From 55-13 sp964501275 (GTDB taxonomy: Bacteria > Armatimonadota > Fimbriimonadia > Fimbriimonadales > Fimbriimonadaceae), in assembly GCA_964501275.1 (NCBI GenBank), contig CAZCSP010000006.1, positions 62,001-126,000 on the forward strand: a DNA stretch of 64,000 nucleotides, read 5' to 3'. Within the stretch, counting starts at the first letter, position 1. The number at the start of each line of letters is the position of its first letter. Positions 42,995 through 51,999 of the stretch are shown one piece after another. Position numbers and translations under genes: made by a program. A model generated the notes under the pieces. It was not told the origin of the DNA, searched no databases, and was given only the letters and a program-made list of their open reading frames with translations.

Positions 42995-44311
42995 ATGGAT
43001 TTTGGAACCGTCCTTCACGTCCTCTACACCGGCATCGTTCTGTTGCTGATGGTGTCCATCCTCGTTGCCGCGCATGAGTTCGGGCACTACCTCTTCGCCC
43101 GACTGTTCGGCATGGGGGTTGAGGAGTTCGCGATCGGCATGGGGAAACCCCGGCTTAAGGTTTGGATGCGCAAGACGTACAGCGTAGATCCCATCCCCGG
43201 CCCTGCAGGACAGGAATCCAACCAATTTACCGAAGAGGAACGCTACGCCTACCTAACAGATGGCTCCACCGCTCTCCAACCTGAGCCGGTTGAACAGCCG
43301 AGCCCCAGTCAGGTTAAACTCTCCCTTCAGGAAACCACCGACTTTACCATCCGCCCCTGGCCCGTCGGCGGCTTCGTCCGCATCAAAGGGATGGTGCCGG
43401 AGGAAGATGGCAGCGAAACCAAAGTCCCCGGAGGCTTCTACAGCAAAGCCCCCTGGAAGCGCTTCATCGTCCTTCTGGCGGGCCCAGTGTTCAGTGTAGT
43501 GGCGGGCGTTATCATTCTGACTGGTGTCTACTCCGTTCGCGGTCTCGATGGTCCAGACCCCAGGCCCGTCCTAGGGGGGCTCAGTGAAGACGGAGCCGCG
43601 TATCAGGCCGGTCTCCGAGAGAAGGACCTTGTCACAAAAGTGGACGGCAAGCCCGTCGCCAAGTTCTACGACATGATTTTAGGAATCGTGGACAAGTCGG
43701 GGCAGCCGGTCGAATTTGAGTACGTTCGCGACGGAAAGACATTGACCGCCACCGTCACCCCGGTTGAGAGAGATGGGCCGATTCTCGGTCCAGACCTGGA
43801 AACGACGCAGCCGGCAAGGAAAGCGGGCCGAATTGGGGTCGCGCCGGATATCTCGCTCGTCAAGCTGAGTTTCGGTGCAGCCTTTGCGGAAGCCGTTCGT
43901 GCCCCCGTCAAGGTCGTGACGCGTCTCATTTCGCTGATCCCTCGGCCCAAGGAACTCAAGGAGAATGTTGGCGGCCCCATCAGCATTGCGCGGGCTACAA
44001 GCGCCGCCGTTCAAATGGGGCCTGGCTTCATCATCCTCCTCTCCGGCTGGCTCAGCATCAGCGTCGGCATCTTTAACCTCTTACCCATTCCTCCCTTGGA
44101 TGGAGGCCAGATGCTGGTGGCGATAGCCGAAGCGTTGAGGCGAGGCAGACGGCTGAGCTTCCAAGTGCAGGGAACCGTCGCCGCCATCGGATTCTCTTTG
44201 GTCCTGGTTTTCTTCGTGACCGTCATGTACATCGACATCGGCCGTCTCATCAGCCCCAAGGAGCCCGCAAAAGCCATTCCGAAGGAACAGAAGCTAGAGG
44301 AGGCGAAGTAG
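42995..44311 (+). CDS. rseP: RseP-type site-2 intramembrane zinc metalloprotease
   Basis: 438 residues. The first transmembrane helix holds HEFGH (His27, Glu28, His31) in ILVAAHEFGHYLFARLFG. A PDZ domain follows (~195-270, with GAAYQAGLREKDLVTKVDG), and the third-helix LNLLPIPPLDGGQM motif supplies the metal Asp. A ~60-residue polar insertion (SVDPIPGPAGQESNQFTEEER) precedes the PDZ. The protease trims membrane anti-sigma factors, so the ECF pair at 14172-15550 is a possible client (inference). Cotranscribed with dxr; a strong terminator follows. Confidence 0.95.
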   Translation: MDFGTVLHVLYTGIVLLLMVSILVAAHEFGHYLFARLFGMGVEEFAIGMGKPRLKVWMRKTYSVDPIPGPAGQESNQFTEEERYAYLTDGSTALQPEPVEQPSPSQVKLSLQETTDFTIRPWPVGGFVRIKGMVPEEDGSETKVPGGFYSKAPWKRFIVLLAGPVFSVVAGVIILTGVYSVRGLDGPDPRPVLGGLSEDGAAYQAGLREKDLVTKVDGKPVAKFYDMILGIVDKSGQPVEFEYVRDGKTLTATVTPVERDGPILGPDLETTQPARKAGRIGVAPDISLVKLSFGAAFAEAVRAPVKVVTRLISLIPRPKELKENVGGPISIARATSAAVQMGPGFIILLSGWLSISVGIFNLLPIPPLDGGQMLVAIAEALRRGRRLSFQVQGTVAAIGFSLVLVFFVTVMYIDIGRLISPKEPAKAIPKEQKLEEAK

Positions 44312-44342
44312 GCGACGGTTCCTCTACAAGGATCATGCCTTG

Positions 44343-44378
44343 AAAAAAAGCCGCTTCCAAAATGGAAGCGGCTTTTTC
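44343..44378. terminator. Strong bidirectional intrinsic terminator
   Basis: An A-run, then GCCGCTTCC, loop AAAAT, GGAAGCGGC, then a T-run. The symmetry gives a U-tract in both directions, so it can end rseP transcripts from the left and initiator tRNA transcripts from the right. Confidence 0.95.
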
Positions 44379-44384
44379 AAAATT

Positions 44385-44461
<77 letters not shown>

Positions 44462-44521
44462 GTATGTTTAGGATGATACCCCAAGGCCGGTGGCGGGTCA
44501 AGGGGTCCTAGGGCCGGAGGC

Positions 44522-44606
44522 CGAGTGCGAGGTGCAGATTTGATCTGACATATCCAATCGGACAGATCATGTCGCACTCCGCACTTAGAACTTAGCACGT
44601 TGCACT
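44522..44606. repeat. Word-repeat inverted element (AACTTAGCAC / GTGCGAGGTGC)
   Basis: GAGTGCGAGGTGC on the left mirrors GCACTCCGCAC in the middle around a GATCTGACATATCC core. It is followed by a chain of ACTTAGAACTTAGCACGTTGC-type words. It sits between the initiator tRNA and the end of the 44613 gene. Confidence 0.6.
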
Positions 44607-44612
44607 TAGAAC

Positions 44613-45011
44613 TCAAGCCTCTTTCTCCGGCAAAGCCGCCGTCTTCCGATGCGCCGACCGGTACTCGTTGATCGAGCCCAGAATCTTGAGCCCAGTCAAA
44701 ACAATCCCCAACAGCGGCGCATACCGCTCAAAAACCTTGGACGTGGTGGAAGCCATAGCCGAAGCCGACCCCGCGACTCCCGATGCCTTCTCTCCAACAT
44801 TTCGCACGGTGGTTTGCAGAGTCGTCGTCAACCCGTCTACCTTGGCCGTGACCCCTTCAACTTTGGTGACCAGCCCTTCCACCTTTGGCTGTAGCGCACG
44901 CACCACTTTTACAAGCTGAAACAGCACATAGCCAATGGCAACAAAAGCCAGAGCATTGATCCCGAAAAAGATCAGGGAAACAACCAACCACCAACCAGGA
45001 ATCTCATTCAT
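44613..45011 (-). CDS. Single-pass membrane protein with coiled coil (DUF948-like)
   Basis: 132 residues. One N-terminal transmembrane helix (WWLVVSLIFFGINALAFVAIGYVLFQLV), then heptad-rich repeats LQPKVEGLVTKVEGVTAKVDGLTTTLQTTVRNVGEKASG, a pattern of DUF948/YtxG-type general stress proteins, and a second weakly hydrophobic stretch (YAPLLGIVLTGLKIL). Function unknown, perhaps envelope-related. Its ATG overlaps the 3' end of the preceding gene transcript region by four bases (45008-45011), so the downstream large protein gene ends are coupled. Confidence 0.7.
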   Translation of the reverse strand: MNEIPGWWLVVSLIFFGINALAFVAIGYVLFQLVKVVRALQPKVEGLVTKVEGVTAKVDGLTTTLQTTVRNVGEKASGVAGSASAMASTTSKVFERYAPLLGIVLTGLKILGSINEYRSAHRKTAALPEKEA

Positions 45012-47578
45012 TCAACTACCCTCAATTCAACCTCATTTGTGGACCCAGCCTCCATCTTGACCGCCACCCGAACCGCCCCGCCTTCCGAATCCAGGCGTTG
45101 GGACTTGAATTCGACAACCTGCCCCCACATTCCTCTGACGACGATTTCCGACTCCACCGGCTGACTGGCTGGATTATGGATGACGATCCGCGCCCATCGC
45201 TTCCGCGTGTCGAACCGCAGCTCCCGGATCACCCCAAAGGAACTCCGCACCTCGAACCCGATCTGCCGCACCACGATCCGCCGCCCGACCCCGTCCCAGG
45301 GCCGGATCAGATACAGATCTCGCCCCTCCACCGTCTCCATCTCAAAGTGGCAACCGAAGGTGATCACCCCCGCGCTTCGCGTCGGCAGGACGTAGCTGGC
45401 CACGTTCCGCAGGTAAGCAAACAGCCCAACCCCCACGTCGCCCGTCAACGCCGAAATTCCAAACTGCCGCGAGGCCGCGTCCGGGCAGAAGCCCATCGAC
45501 CCCGCCCCATCCGACCGCACCAGCGCCCAGATTCCCAGCATCCCGCCGAACGCCAGCCGCATATAGCTGTCGGGCAGGGAGGTGTAGTCGCGCTCCAGCA
45601 TCTTGAAGAACATCAGCGAGTTGGTCACCGTAGTCGGCCCCAGGCATAGCTCGCCTTTGTCCGCCATCGCCGGATGGGGAATCTCGTGCTCCTCCAGCCA
45701 CCGCTTGTCGCTGGCATACCACCACCAACTCGGACTCAGCGACCGGGCGGCGAAGGCGAATCGCATCGCTTCCTCCGCCAAAGCCGGGTTGATCCCCGTG
45801 CTCGCCCCTTCAAACGCCTCGCGAAAAGCCTCGGTAGACCACCCGCTCGGGCCGGCAAAGGGGAAGGCGCGGTGGGCCGCCGCCGCATAGGCGAAGGAAA
45901 GGGTCTGCCAGGCCTGGCTGATCTGGGCTGCATACTCCTCCTCTGTCAGTTCCGCTACCGCCTGCCGAAGTTCGCCCAAGAGCAAAGCCGATCCAAACTC
46001 AGGACTCCCCGAGGTCACCGCCCCTGCATAAGTCGCGGTCCGCAAAAAGTGGTCCAGGTTGCCCGTCAGTGAGGTCAGCCCCAGCCGCTCCAGCCGGTAC
46101 AGCGCGGAATACAGGTTCGCCGCCAAAGTATAAATCTGCGCCCGCCCCGCGTTCAGCGCCACCGACTTCCCATCCGCAAACGCGCTCCCAATCGACCCAT
46201 CCCCTGGGTTCTGCAGGTCGTCCAGCAAAAACTCCTGAACATAGGCTTCCAACGCGGCGATCTCGGCCTGGTCGGGATAGAGCGCATTCTTCTCCGCCAA
46301 AAACAGCGCATCGGCCAGAGAGCTTTCAATCCCAAACGGCCCCAGATACTCATCGATAGACGTCATCTGCTCCAGACTGTGAATGTCGGTTGCCAGGAAG
46401 GCCGCATTCAAGTTTGCACCTGGAGACTTGTAAATTTGATGATCGACGATCCACTTCGCCCGCGCCCTTATCAAGTTTTCAATCGGCTCGATAAAAAGCA
46501 GATGGGTATTCGTCTCCCGCCCCAGAGTGTCTTCAAATGCCAGAGTCGTGAGGCCCGGAGCGTCGGGGCGGACGAAGCAGAACCCGCCCTCGTCGTCCGC
46601 GTCGGTTTCTAGCTCGGCTTCCCCATCGGTGAAGAATCGAGTCGGCGTCGCTCCCGCCACTTCGATCGCGATCCCCACGTCCGCTGGCGCCACTGCCCCC
46701 GGCAACAGCCGAATCGCAGGCTGGCCGCAAGCCGCCAAAACCGGGTTCACGCTGTCGTACCGGTCGCGCTCGGTGGGGACAAATCGGGTCTGGTAGGTTC
46801 GAGACTCGCCCGGCTCCAAGATTAGGGTCGTGTGCTCGTTGAACCACTCTGCCCACTCCTCCCGCTCGATCGCCGCCCGACTGTGCAGGTACACCACCGG
46901 TATCCCCTCCCACCGAAACGGCGTGTTGAGGGAGGCGGGGACGTGGTTATAGAACTCCCAGCGTGTGTTATCGCCAGGAAAGATTAGCAGTCCGGGGGCT
47001 TCGGCGTTCAGTCTCTGGGCAAAAAGATAGCTCCCGGCCCCGCCGATATATTTATGAATGTACACCCGATCCTTGAACATTTCCGAGAGGCCGCTGTCCG
47101 TGCCGGGGTACCCCTCAAAGAGGTTGTTCAAAGCAAAGGGAAAAGCCAGTTCGCCAATTTCGACCGTGGTTCGGCTTGTATTGGTCAGGGTCAGGTCCCA
47201 GCAGATTTGGGGAATCTGACCGGCTCGCTCGTAAAACTTCCCGACCGCCTCGATCTCATCCAGAAACGCAAACTCATAGGCAAAGGAGACCTTGCCGGGG
47301 TCCTCGTCGTCGTCGATGTGCCGGGCCGTGGAGTTTCGGCTCACGATCCAAGGGTCGTCCGGGTGGTTCCGTGTCCCGATCAGGATGGTGCCGGGATAGT
47401 AGTCCTCAGCAATCTCGTCCCCCATGTTGAAGGGAGAAAGCACAAACTGGAACTCCTCGTTCTCGTCCGGCAGGTTGGGATTCGCCACCCACATCTGGCC
47501 AATCCGCCCCCCTTGCCCAAACTCCATCGAGATCAGGGTTCCAGTCAATTCAGGGCGGTCCAAGCCAAAGTCGTCCAT
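45008..47578 (-). CDS. Large cytoplasmic protein, DUF5695-like glycoside-enzyme fold
   Basis: 856 residues with no signal peptide. The N-terminal ~300 residues are beta-rich (TGTLISMEFGQGGRIGQMWVANPNLPDENEEFQFVLSPFNMGDEI; ICWDLTLTNTSRTTVEIGELAFPF), like the supersandwich of sugar enzymes. The middle (~380-700) is helical with aromatic residues and resembles an alpha/alpha toroid (HPAMADKGELCLGPTTVTNSLMFFKML; LAFGGMLGIWALVRSDGAGSMGFCPD). The C-terminus is again beta-rich. The overall plan fits DUF5695 proteins, probably carbohydrate-active; I am not certain of the family. It overlaps the 44613 gene by four bases. Confidence 0.6.
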   Translation of the reverse strand: MDDFGLDRPELTGTLISMEFGQGGRIGQMWVANPNLPDENEEFQFVLSPFNMGDEIAEDYYPGTILIGTRNHPDDPWIVSRNSTARHIDDDEDPGKVSFAYEFAFLDEIEAVGKFYERAGQIPQICWDLTLTNTSRTTVEIGELAFPFALNNLFEGYPGTDSGLSEMFKDRVYIHKYIGGAGSYLFAQRLNAEAPGLLIFPGDNTRWEFYNHVPASLNTPFRWEGIPVVYLHSRAAIEREEWAEWFNEHTTLILEPGESRTYQTRFVPTERDRYDSVNPVLAACGQPAIRLLPGAVAPADVGIAIEVAGATPTRFFTDGEAELETDADDEGGFCFVRPDAPGLTTLAFEDTLGRETNTHLLFIEPIENLIRARAKWIVDHQIYKSPGANLNAAFLATDIHSLEQMTSIDEYLGPFGIESSLADALFLAEKNALYPDQAEIAALEAYVQEFLLDDLQNPGDGSIGSAFADGKSVALNAGRAQIYTLAANLYSALYRLERLGLTSLTGNLDHFLRTATYAGAVTSGSPEFGSALLLGELRQAVAELTEEEYAAQISQAWQTLSFAYAAAAHRAFPFAGPSGWSTEAFREAFEGASTGINPALAEEAMRFAFAARSLSPSWWWYASDKRWLEEHEIPHPAMADKGELCLGPTTVTNSLMFFKMLERDYTSLPDSYMRLAFGGMLGIWALVRSDGAGSMGFCPDAASRQFGISALTGDVGVGLFAYLRNVASYVLPTRSAGVITFGCHFEMETVEGRDLYLIRPWDGVGRRIVVRQIGFEVRSSFGVIRELRFDTRKRWARIVIHNPASQPVESEIVVRGMWGQVVEFKSQRLDSEGGAVRVAVKMEAGSTNEVELRVVE

Positions 47579-47680
47579 AGTGGGGCTGTGAGATTACCGT
47601 AGGCTTCGTCTTTATATGTGGAACATGGCCTGTCTCTGCTCGGGCTAGCCGGTTTGGATCACGTACACCCTTAGATCTTC

Positions 47681-47780
47681 TCACCGCAAAGAAACGAAGA
47701 AACTAAGAGCGCAAAGCAGAATTTCCATCCTGCTTTTTTCCCTTTGCGCTTCTTGGTTTCTTTGTGTCTTCGCGGTAAAG
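47681..47780. repeat. Long imperfect hairpin of the 'AAGAAACGAAG' family, copy 2
   Basis: TCACCGCAAAGAAACGAAG and AACTAAGAGCGCAAAG on the left are mirrored by CTTTGCGCTTCTTGG, TTTCTTTGTG and CTTCGCGGTAAAG on the right. The plan matches 22795-22896. It lies in the 453-base gap 47579-48031, which contains no recognisable gene. Confidence 0.8.
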
Positions 47781-47888
47781 GAGCCTCTCGCTACGTCTGG
47801 TATTGGCTCGGCCCAAAACCTTGGCCCTCAAAAATCTTAAGTACAGTGGCAGGCCACGAAATGTCCCCTGCCAAACTCGCCGTCATAG

Positions 47889-47992
47889 GAGCCGGTTGCC
47901 AGTTTGGAGTTTGGAGTGCAATGTCCGATTCGTGCGATTTGACAGATACATCCGATCAAAGACCGCCCACCCCAAAACTCAAAACCCCAACC
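47889..47992. repeat. Word-repeat element (CAGTTTGGAGTTTGGAGT ...)
   Basis: CCAGTTTGGAGTTTGGAG on the left is mirrored by CCCCAAAACTCAAAACCCC on the right, with CCGATTCGTGCGATTTGAC and GATACATCCGATCAAA between. The core shares words with the element at 44522-44606. Confidence 0.55.
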
Positions 47993-48031
47993 TAGCTTAA
48001 TCCGCCCCCCGCACACTATAATCTCGGTAGC

Positions 48032-48640
48032 ATGCCCGATGTCGCTCAAATCTGGAGCCAGGTTCTTCCTACTGTTAAGCAAGGCGTGACGGGCGTTGGC
48101 GTTTGGGCGGCGCTCAACTCTTGCAAGCCGATTATCATGGAGAACGGCTTTTATGTGGTGGGGCTGCCTCACGAGGAAAGCGATCTTTCCGGCCACCTCA
48201 AACTGGCCTCCACCAAACGGCTGATTGAACAGAACTTGGCCTTGGAACTCAACCAACCCGTCCAGTTCCGGGTCATCGAGGGCACCACGCTGGAGGACTG
48301 GGCGTTGGAAAAACGCCGGGATGCGGAGAAGCAGAGGCTGAATGAGCAGGCGATGACCAAGCTCCGGGCCGAACTCACCGCCCGCTCCGATTGGGATCAG
48401 GTCTACGAGCAGCTCAGCCGCAAGTACGCGGCCGTCGCCAATAAGTCGCTCCCCCAGAATCGGGCCCGCTTCTTTGAGGATGGCGTAGAGCTGATCGTCC
48501 AGGCGAGGAAGGACCAATCGAACTTCGAGGACCTTCAGGAGCGCAACTTCGCCCGGTGCATCGAACGCCTGGCCCAATACGCCGAGATCCCCAGCGCGAT
48601 CGTGGCGCGAGAAATCCTGCTTCGAGCCGGCGAGCTCTGA
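48032..48640 (+). CDS. Hypothetical protein with DnaA-N-like N-terminal region
   Basis: 202 residues. Residues ~6-85 (IWSQVLPTVKQGVTGVGVWAALNSCKPIIMENGFYVVGLPHEESDLSGHLKLASTKRLIEQNLALELNQPVQFRVIEG) resemble the small N-terminal interaction domain of DnaA: Trp near the start, a two-helix then beta hairpin, and a helix 'K..IE..L...L...V.F'. The C-terminal half is charged and helical, with DWALEKRRDAEKQRLNEQAMTKLRAEL. No ATPase domain. The assignment is an inference by pattern. A TATAAT lies nine bases before the ATG. Its TGA overlaps the next ATG by one base. Confidence 0.55.
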   Translation: MPDVAQIWSQVLPTVKQGVTGVGVWAALNSCKPIIMENGFYVVGLPHEESDLSGHLKLASTKRLIEQNLALELNQPVQFRVIEGTTLEDWALEKRRDAEKQRLNEQAMTKLRAELTARSDWDQVYEQLSRKYAAVANKSLPQNRARFFEDGVELIVQARKDQSNFEDLQERNFARCIERLAQYAEIPSAIVAREILLRAGEL

Positions 48641-49401
48641 TGCCGACCTGCGTCATGCTAGGTTCGGGAACCAGCAACGGCGTGCCCATGCTCGGCATCG
48701 AGTACCCCGAGCCCTATCTGGCCAACCCCAAGAACTGGCGAACCCGCGCCTCTGTCTGCCTCCTCGGCCCCACCGGCAACCTGCTAGTGGACTGCGCGCC
48801 GGAGTTGCGAGTCCAGATGGCTCGCGAGCGAATCTACGACGTCGAAGCCACCCTCATCACCCACACCCACGCCGACCATGTGATGGGAATGGACGACCTC
48901 CGCTCGCTCTGCGTGAAGACGAGAAAGGACATGCCCGTCTACGCTTGGCCCCGATACCAAGAAGACATCCGCCGCATCTTCCCCTATGCTTTCGGAGAAA
49001 AGATTCCCGGCATCGAACTCCCCCGCTTCGACCTGCGAGACGTGCCCCCGATCATCGAGGTCGGAGGAATGCAGGTGGAGACCTTTGAGGTCGCCCACGG
49101 CAAGATTCCGGTGGTGGGTATCCGGGTCAACGACTTCGCCTATGTGACGGACGTCTCCCACATCCCTCCCACCTCCTGGGCAAAGTTGCAAGGGCTAGAC
49201 ACCCTCATCCTGGACGCCGTACGGTTAGCCCCCCACCCCAACCACTTCCACTTCGAGAAGGCGCTTGAGGTGGCTCAAGAGCTTGGAGCTAAGAGGACCT
49301 ACTTCACCCACCTCAGCCACGACTACGACCACGACATTACCAATGCCAAGCTGCCCCCAGGGATCGAGTTGGCTTGGGATGGGTTGCGGATTGAGTGTTA
49401 G
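48640..49401 (+). CDS. MBL-fold hydrolase (PhnP-like)
   Basis: 253 residues from the ATG at 48640 that overlaps the preceding stop. The family opening MLGSGTSNGVPMLG is that of PhnP / cyclic phosphodiesterase relatives. Metal motif: LITHTHADHVMGMDDL (HxHxDH); later ligands in VTDVSHIPP (Asp) and THLSHDYDH (His). It probably cleaves a cyclic phosphodiester or nucleotide. A link to the DnaA-N-like partner is suggested only by translational coupling. Confidence 0.92.
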   Translation: MPTCVMLGSGTSNGVPMLGIEYPEPYLANPKNWRTRASVCLLGPTGNLLVDCAPELRVQMARERIYDVEATLITHTHADHVMGMDDLRSLCVKTRKDMPVYAWPRYQEDIRRIFPYAFGEKIPGIELPRFDLRDVPPIIEVGGMQVETFEVAHGKIPVVGIRVNDFAYVTDVSHIPPTSWAKLQGLDTLILDAVRLAPHPNHFHFEKALEVAQELGAKRTYFTHLSHDYDHDITNAKLPPGIELAWDGLRIEC

Positions 49402-49518
49402 ACGCTATCCCAAGACGGCCAATGAGGGAGCACGAATCGAGGGCCGGAGAGTCAATCGTCGCCATTTAACTGGCACCTTGCCTCATGACAGCTTTGAACC
49501 CGGAGGATCAAGGGGCGC

Positions 49519-50511
49519 CTAATCGTCGTGGTCTTCTGAGCCCGGCTCCTGAGCTGCCATCTCCCCATCAGGCGTTGCCATCATCATCGTGGGTACCGCT
49601 CCGCTATCCGATACTGAAAGCTGGGGATCCAAGGCGGCACAGGGCGTCCCAAACCTGGGCAATGCAAACCCCAGATGCGTATTGCCCCGGGCCAAGATGT
49701 GATTCTCGTTTCCGCCGCCCCAGGTGGTGAAGCTGCGGGCGTTGCAGTAGTGGTTCACAAACGCCTTGCGGGTCCGGTCGGTGGTCTTGTTGGAGAGCGA
49801 CCGGTGCAGGACGTGGCCGCCAAAGAACGCGGCGTCGCCTGGCTCCAACTCCACCGGGACCTCTTCATATCCCCGCGTCATGGGCCGCAGACCGTTCTCG
49901 GGGTCGTCGTCGGAGTTGGAATGGCCTCCCACGCCCGAGACCTCGGGAATGTCCTTCAGGCCCCAGTCCCCGTAGCCATAGCCGTGGGCGGGAGGATAGA
50001 TCGGCTCCACGTTCGAGCCTCTGGTCATCCAGAGGCACCCGTTCTCTCGATCCGCCCGGTCCACCGCGATCCAGGCGCCGATCAGAGAGTCGGGGAAGGT
50101 GGGGATGTAGTAGCTGTCCTGATGGAACCCCTGCCCATCCGCCCCCGGCCCCTTGATGAACATCATGGTCTGCATCGCCAGCACGTCGGGACCGATCAAA
50201 GCCTGCACTACGTCCAGCACCCTTGGATGCAGCATCCACCGCTCCCAGATCGAGATGCGGTCGTGCATCATGTGGATGCGCAGAAGGCGTTTCTCGACGT
50301 CGCGAAGAGACTCCCCCGGCTGAGGCTTGTCCAACCCCTCGACCTCCACCCGCCCCGCGATCAGGTCGTCGATGTGAGCCTTCATCTCGTCGATTTCAGG
50401 CTGGGTAACCAGCCCTCGAACCACCAAATAGCCGTCGCGTCGGAAGGACTTGTACTCCTCCACCGAAACCCGATAAGGCTCCATCGCCTGAACCAACTGA
50501 TCTTGCACCAT
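49519..50511 (-). CDS. Phytanoyl-CoA dioxygenase family protein
   Basis: 330 residues, a non-haem iron/2-oxoglutarate dioxygenase. Iron ligands: His-x-Asp in GQGFHQDSYYIP and the distal His in FGGHVLHRSLSNKTTDRTRKAFVNHY, where the following Arg binds 2-oxoglutarate. DGYLVVRGLVTQPEIDEMKAHI is the usual N-terminal helix. The substrate is unknown; bacterial members hydroxylate ectoine, lipids or natural products. Divergent from an AraC regulator with about 68 bases between starts, so probably regulated by it. Confidence 0.92.
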   Translation of the reverse strand: MVQDQLVQAMEPYRVSVEEYKSFRRDGYLVVRGLVTQPEIDEMKAHIDDLIAGRVEVEGLDKPQPGESLRDVEKRLLRIHMMHDRISIWERWMLHPRVLDVVQALIGPDVLAMQTMMFIKGPGADGQGFHQDSYYIPTFPDSLIGAWIAVDRADRENGCLWMTRGSNVEPIYPPAHGYGYGDWGLKDIPEVSGVGGHSNSDDDPENGLRPMTRGYEEVPVELEPGDAAFFGGHVLHRSLSNKTTDRTRKAFVNHYCNARSFTTWGGGNENHILARGNTHLGFALPRFGTPCAALDPQLSVSDSGAVPTMMMATPDGEMAAQEPGSEDHDD

Positions 50512-50579
50512 CGCTCGCCCTATTCTTCACCTTATTCCACGTTAATCCAAGTTGCCAGCTTCCACTTTTGTGGTAGATT

Positions 50580-51371
50580 TTGTGCATTATCACCTTTGAA
50601 TGCCCCCTGGGCGAGCGTCCTACTATGAAGGTTGCCGCCATCGCCACCCACGGTCCCAAGACCGTCGAACGCTACGACGTCGGCCCTTGGTGTATGCACT
50701 TCTACCGCTACCAGGGCAGCATCCGCATCGGCAACGAGACCTACGCCATCGTGCCCGGCAGCGTCGGCATCACCCCCGGAGGGACCGCCGCGGAGTATGT
50801 CTTCAAGGACCGTTGCACCCACGGTTTCTTCCACTTCGAGCCTTCGGGAACCGAACTTGTACCCTTAGCTCCTATGATCGCCATCGGCGACGCATTTGCC
50901 GGAGCCTGGGCGCAGTTCGAGGAGGCCATTGGGCTCTTTCCCCTCAGCCCTTTGCGGGCCGAAATCAAGTTATGGGACATGCTTTGGCAGCATGCCGAGC
51001 GGTCGCAGTTCCCCACCCAAGAGGTCGCCCCCGTCCATCCGGCCGTGGTTCAGGCCACTCGCTTCATCGAGACCTGGCTTGAGATGCCGCTGAGTGTCAG
51101 CGACATCGCCGGCCGCCTCGATATCAGCCACAACCACCTGACCCGCCTCTTCCAAAAGCACCTCGGCAAAACTCCTATCGCCTACATCATCGAGCGACGC
51201 ATGGAGCGGGCCGAACAACTTTTAAGAAATACCGACATGCCGGCAAAACAGATCGCCAACCAAGTCGGCATCGCCGACCTCCAAGCCTTCAACAAGTCGT
51301 TCCGCGCCAAGTTCGGCATCTCCCCCCGGGAGTACCGTCTCAATCCGCCGATCATGCCGTTGGGGGAGTAG
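50580..51371 (+). CDS. AraC-family transcriptional regulator
   Basis: Up to 263 residues; the ATG at 50625 (MKVAAIATHGPK) would give 248. The N-terminal cupin-like sensing half is YDVGPWCMHFYRYQGSIRIGNETYAIVPGSVGITPGGTAAEYVFKD. The C-terminal double helix-turn-helix is clear: LSVSDIAGRLDISHNHLTRLFQKHLGKTPIAYIIERRMERAEQLLRNTDMPAKQIANQVGIADLQAFNKSFRAKFGISPREYR. It is likely to control the divergent dioxygenase gene; the ligand is unknown. Confidence 0.93.
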   Translation: MCIITFECPLGERPTMKVAAIATHGPKTVERYDVGPWCMHFYRYQGSIRIGNETYAIVPGSVGITPGGTAAEYVFKDRCTHGFFHFEPSGTELVPLAPMIAIGDAFAGAWAQFEEAIGLFPLSPLRAEIKLWDMLWQHAERSQFPTQEVAPVHPAVVQATRFIETWLEMPLSVSDIAGRLDISHNHLTRLFQKHLGKTPIAYIIERRMERAEQLLRNTDMPAKQIANQVGIADLQAFNKSFRAKFGISPREYRLNPPIMPLGE

Positions 51372-51505
51372 GTTTGAATGGAGCCGCCTGCCCGGGCCAG
51401 CCTCCTACCCCCCCAAAAGTCCCACCCAATAAGGGCCAGTATCGGTGATCGACAAGCTAACCGCAAGGTTAAGGAGCCTCAAAAAGAAAGAATGAAAGAA
51501 AGCCC

Positions 51506-51534
51506 TTGGCAAACGGCAAATACGGTCGTATACT
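51506..51534 (+). promoter_or_regulatory. Sigma-70 promoter of the MauE-like locus, probably leaderless
   Basis: TTGGCA (51506-51511), exactly 17 bases, TATACT (51529-51534). The GTG of the MauE-like gene begins six bases after the hexamer, at the expected transcription start, so the first gene of the locus appears to lack a leader. Confidence 0.65.
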
Positions 51535-51540
51535 GCCGAT

Positions 51541-51999
51541 GTGAGCGATAGCAGTACTGTCACATTGCACAAGTCGAAGCATCCGAGCCTGACCAAGCTT
51601 CCAAGGTACCTGGCAACGCTGATGGCCTTGGTCTGGCTGGTTGCAGCGGTCATGAAGACCCTCTCTTTCGACGAGTTCCGTCCGGTTATTGGAGCCTTTT
51701 TGCCAAGCTTTGGTTCGGTAGATACCGCCATTGCGGCGACGGTTATCGTCGCGGAAGCGCTGATTGCCATCCTGCTCTTCACCCGACATCGGTTGGTAGG
51801 CGCTTGGTTGAGCGCGATTCTTGCGAGCGCCTTTTTGGGCGCAAACTTCTTGAGGATTCTAGAGGGGGTCCATGCGCCATGTGCCTGCTTTGGCATACTC
51901 TACACTCTCACGCCGGTGGCAATGATTGCGATCGACGCGGCGTTGATTGCCGCCAGTCTCTATCTTACGCTGGCAAACGATCCTTGGAGGAAAAAATGA
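51541..51999 (+). CDS. MauE/DoxX-like redox-associated membrane protein
   Basis: 152 residues from a GTG. Four membrane helices (LATLMALVWLVAAVMKTL; TAIAATVIVAEALIAILLF; VGAWLSAILASAFLGANFL; LTPVAMIAIDAALIAASLYL). Between the last two helices sits APCACFG, the Cys-x-Cys-Phe-Gly motif of MauE, which with MauD is needed to form disulfides in methylamine dehydrogenase. Other MauE/DoxX relatives also support thiol chemistry in the periplasm. Its stop overlaps the start of an eight-cysteine exported protein, which fits a role in oxidising that neighbour (inference). Confidence 0.8.
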   Translation: MSDSSTVTLHKSKHPSLTKLPRYLATLMALVWLVAAVMKTLSFDEFRPVIGAFLPSFGSVDTAIAATVIVAEALIAILLFTRHRLVGAWLSAILASAFLGANFLRILEGVHAPCACFGILYTLTPVAMIAIDAALIAASLYLTLANDPWRKK

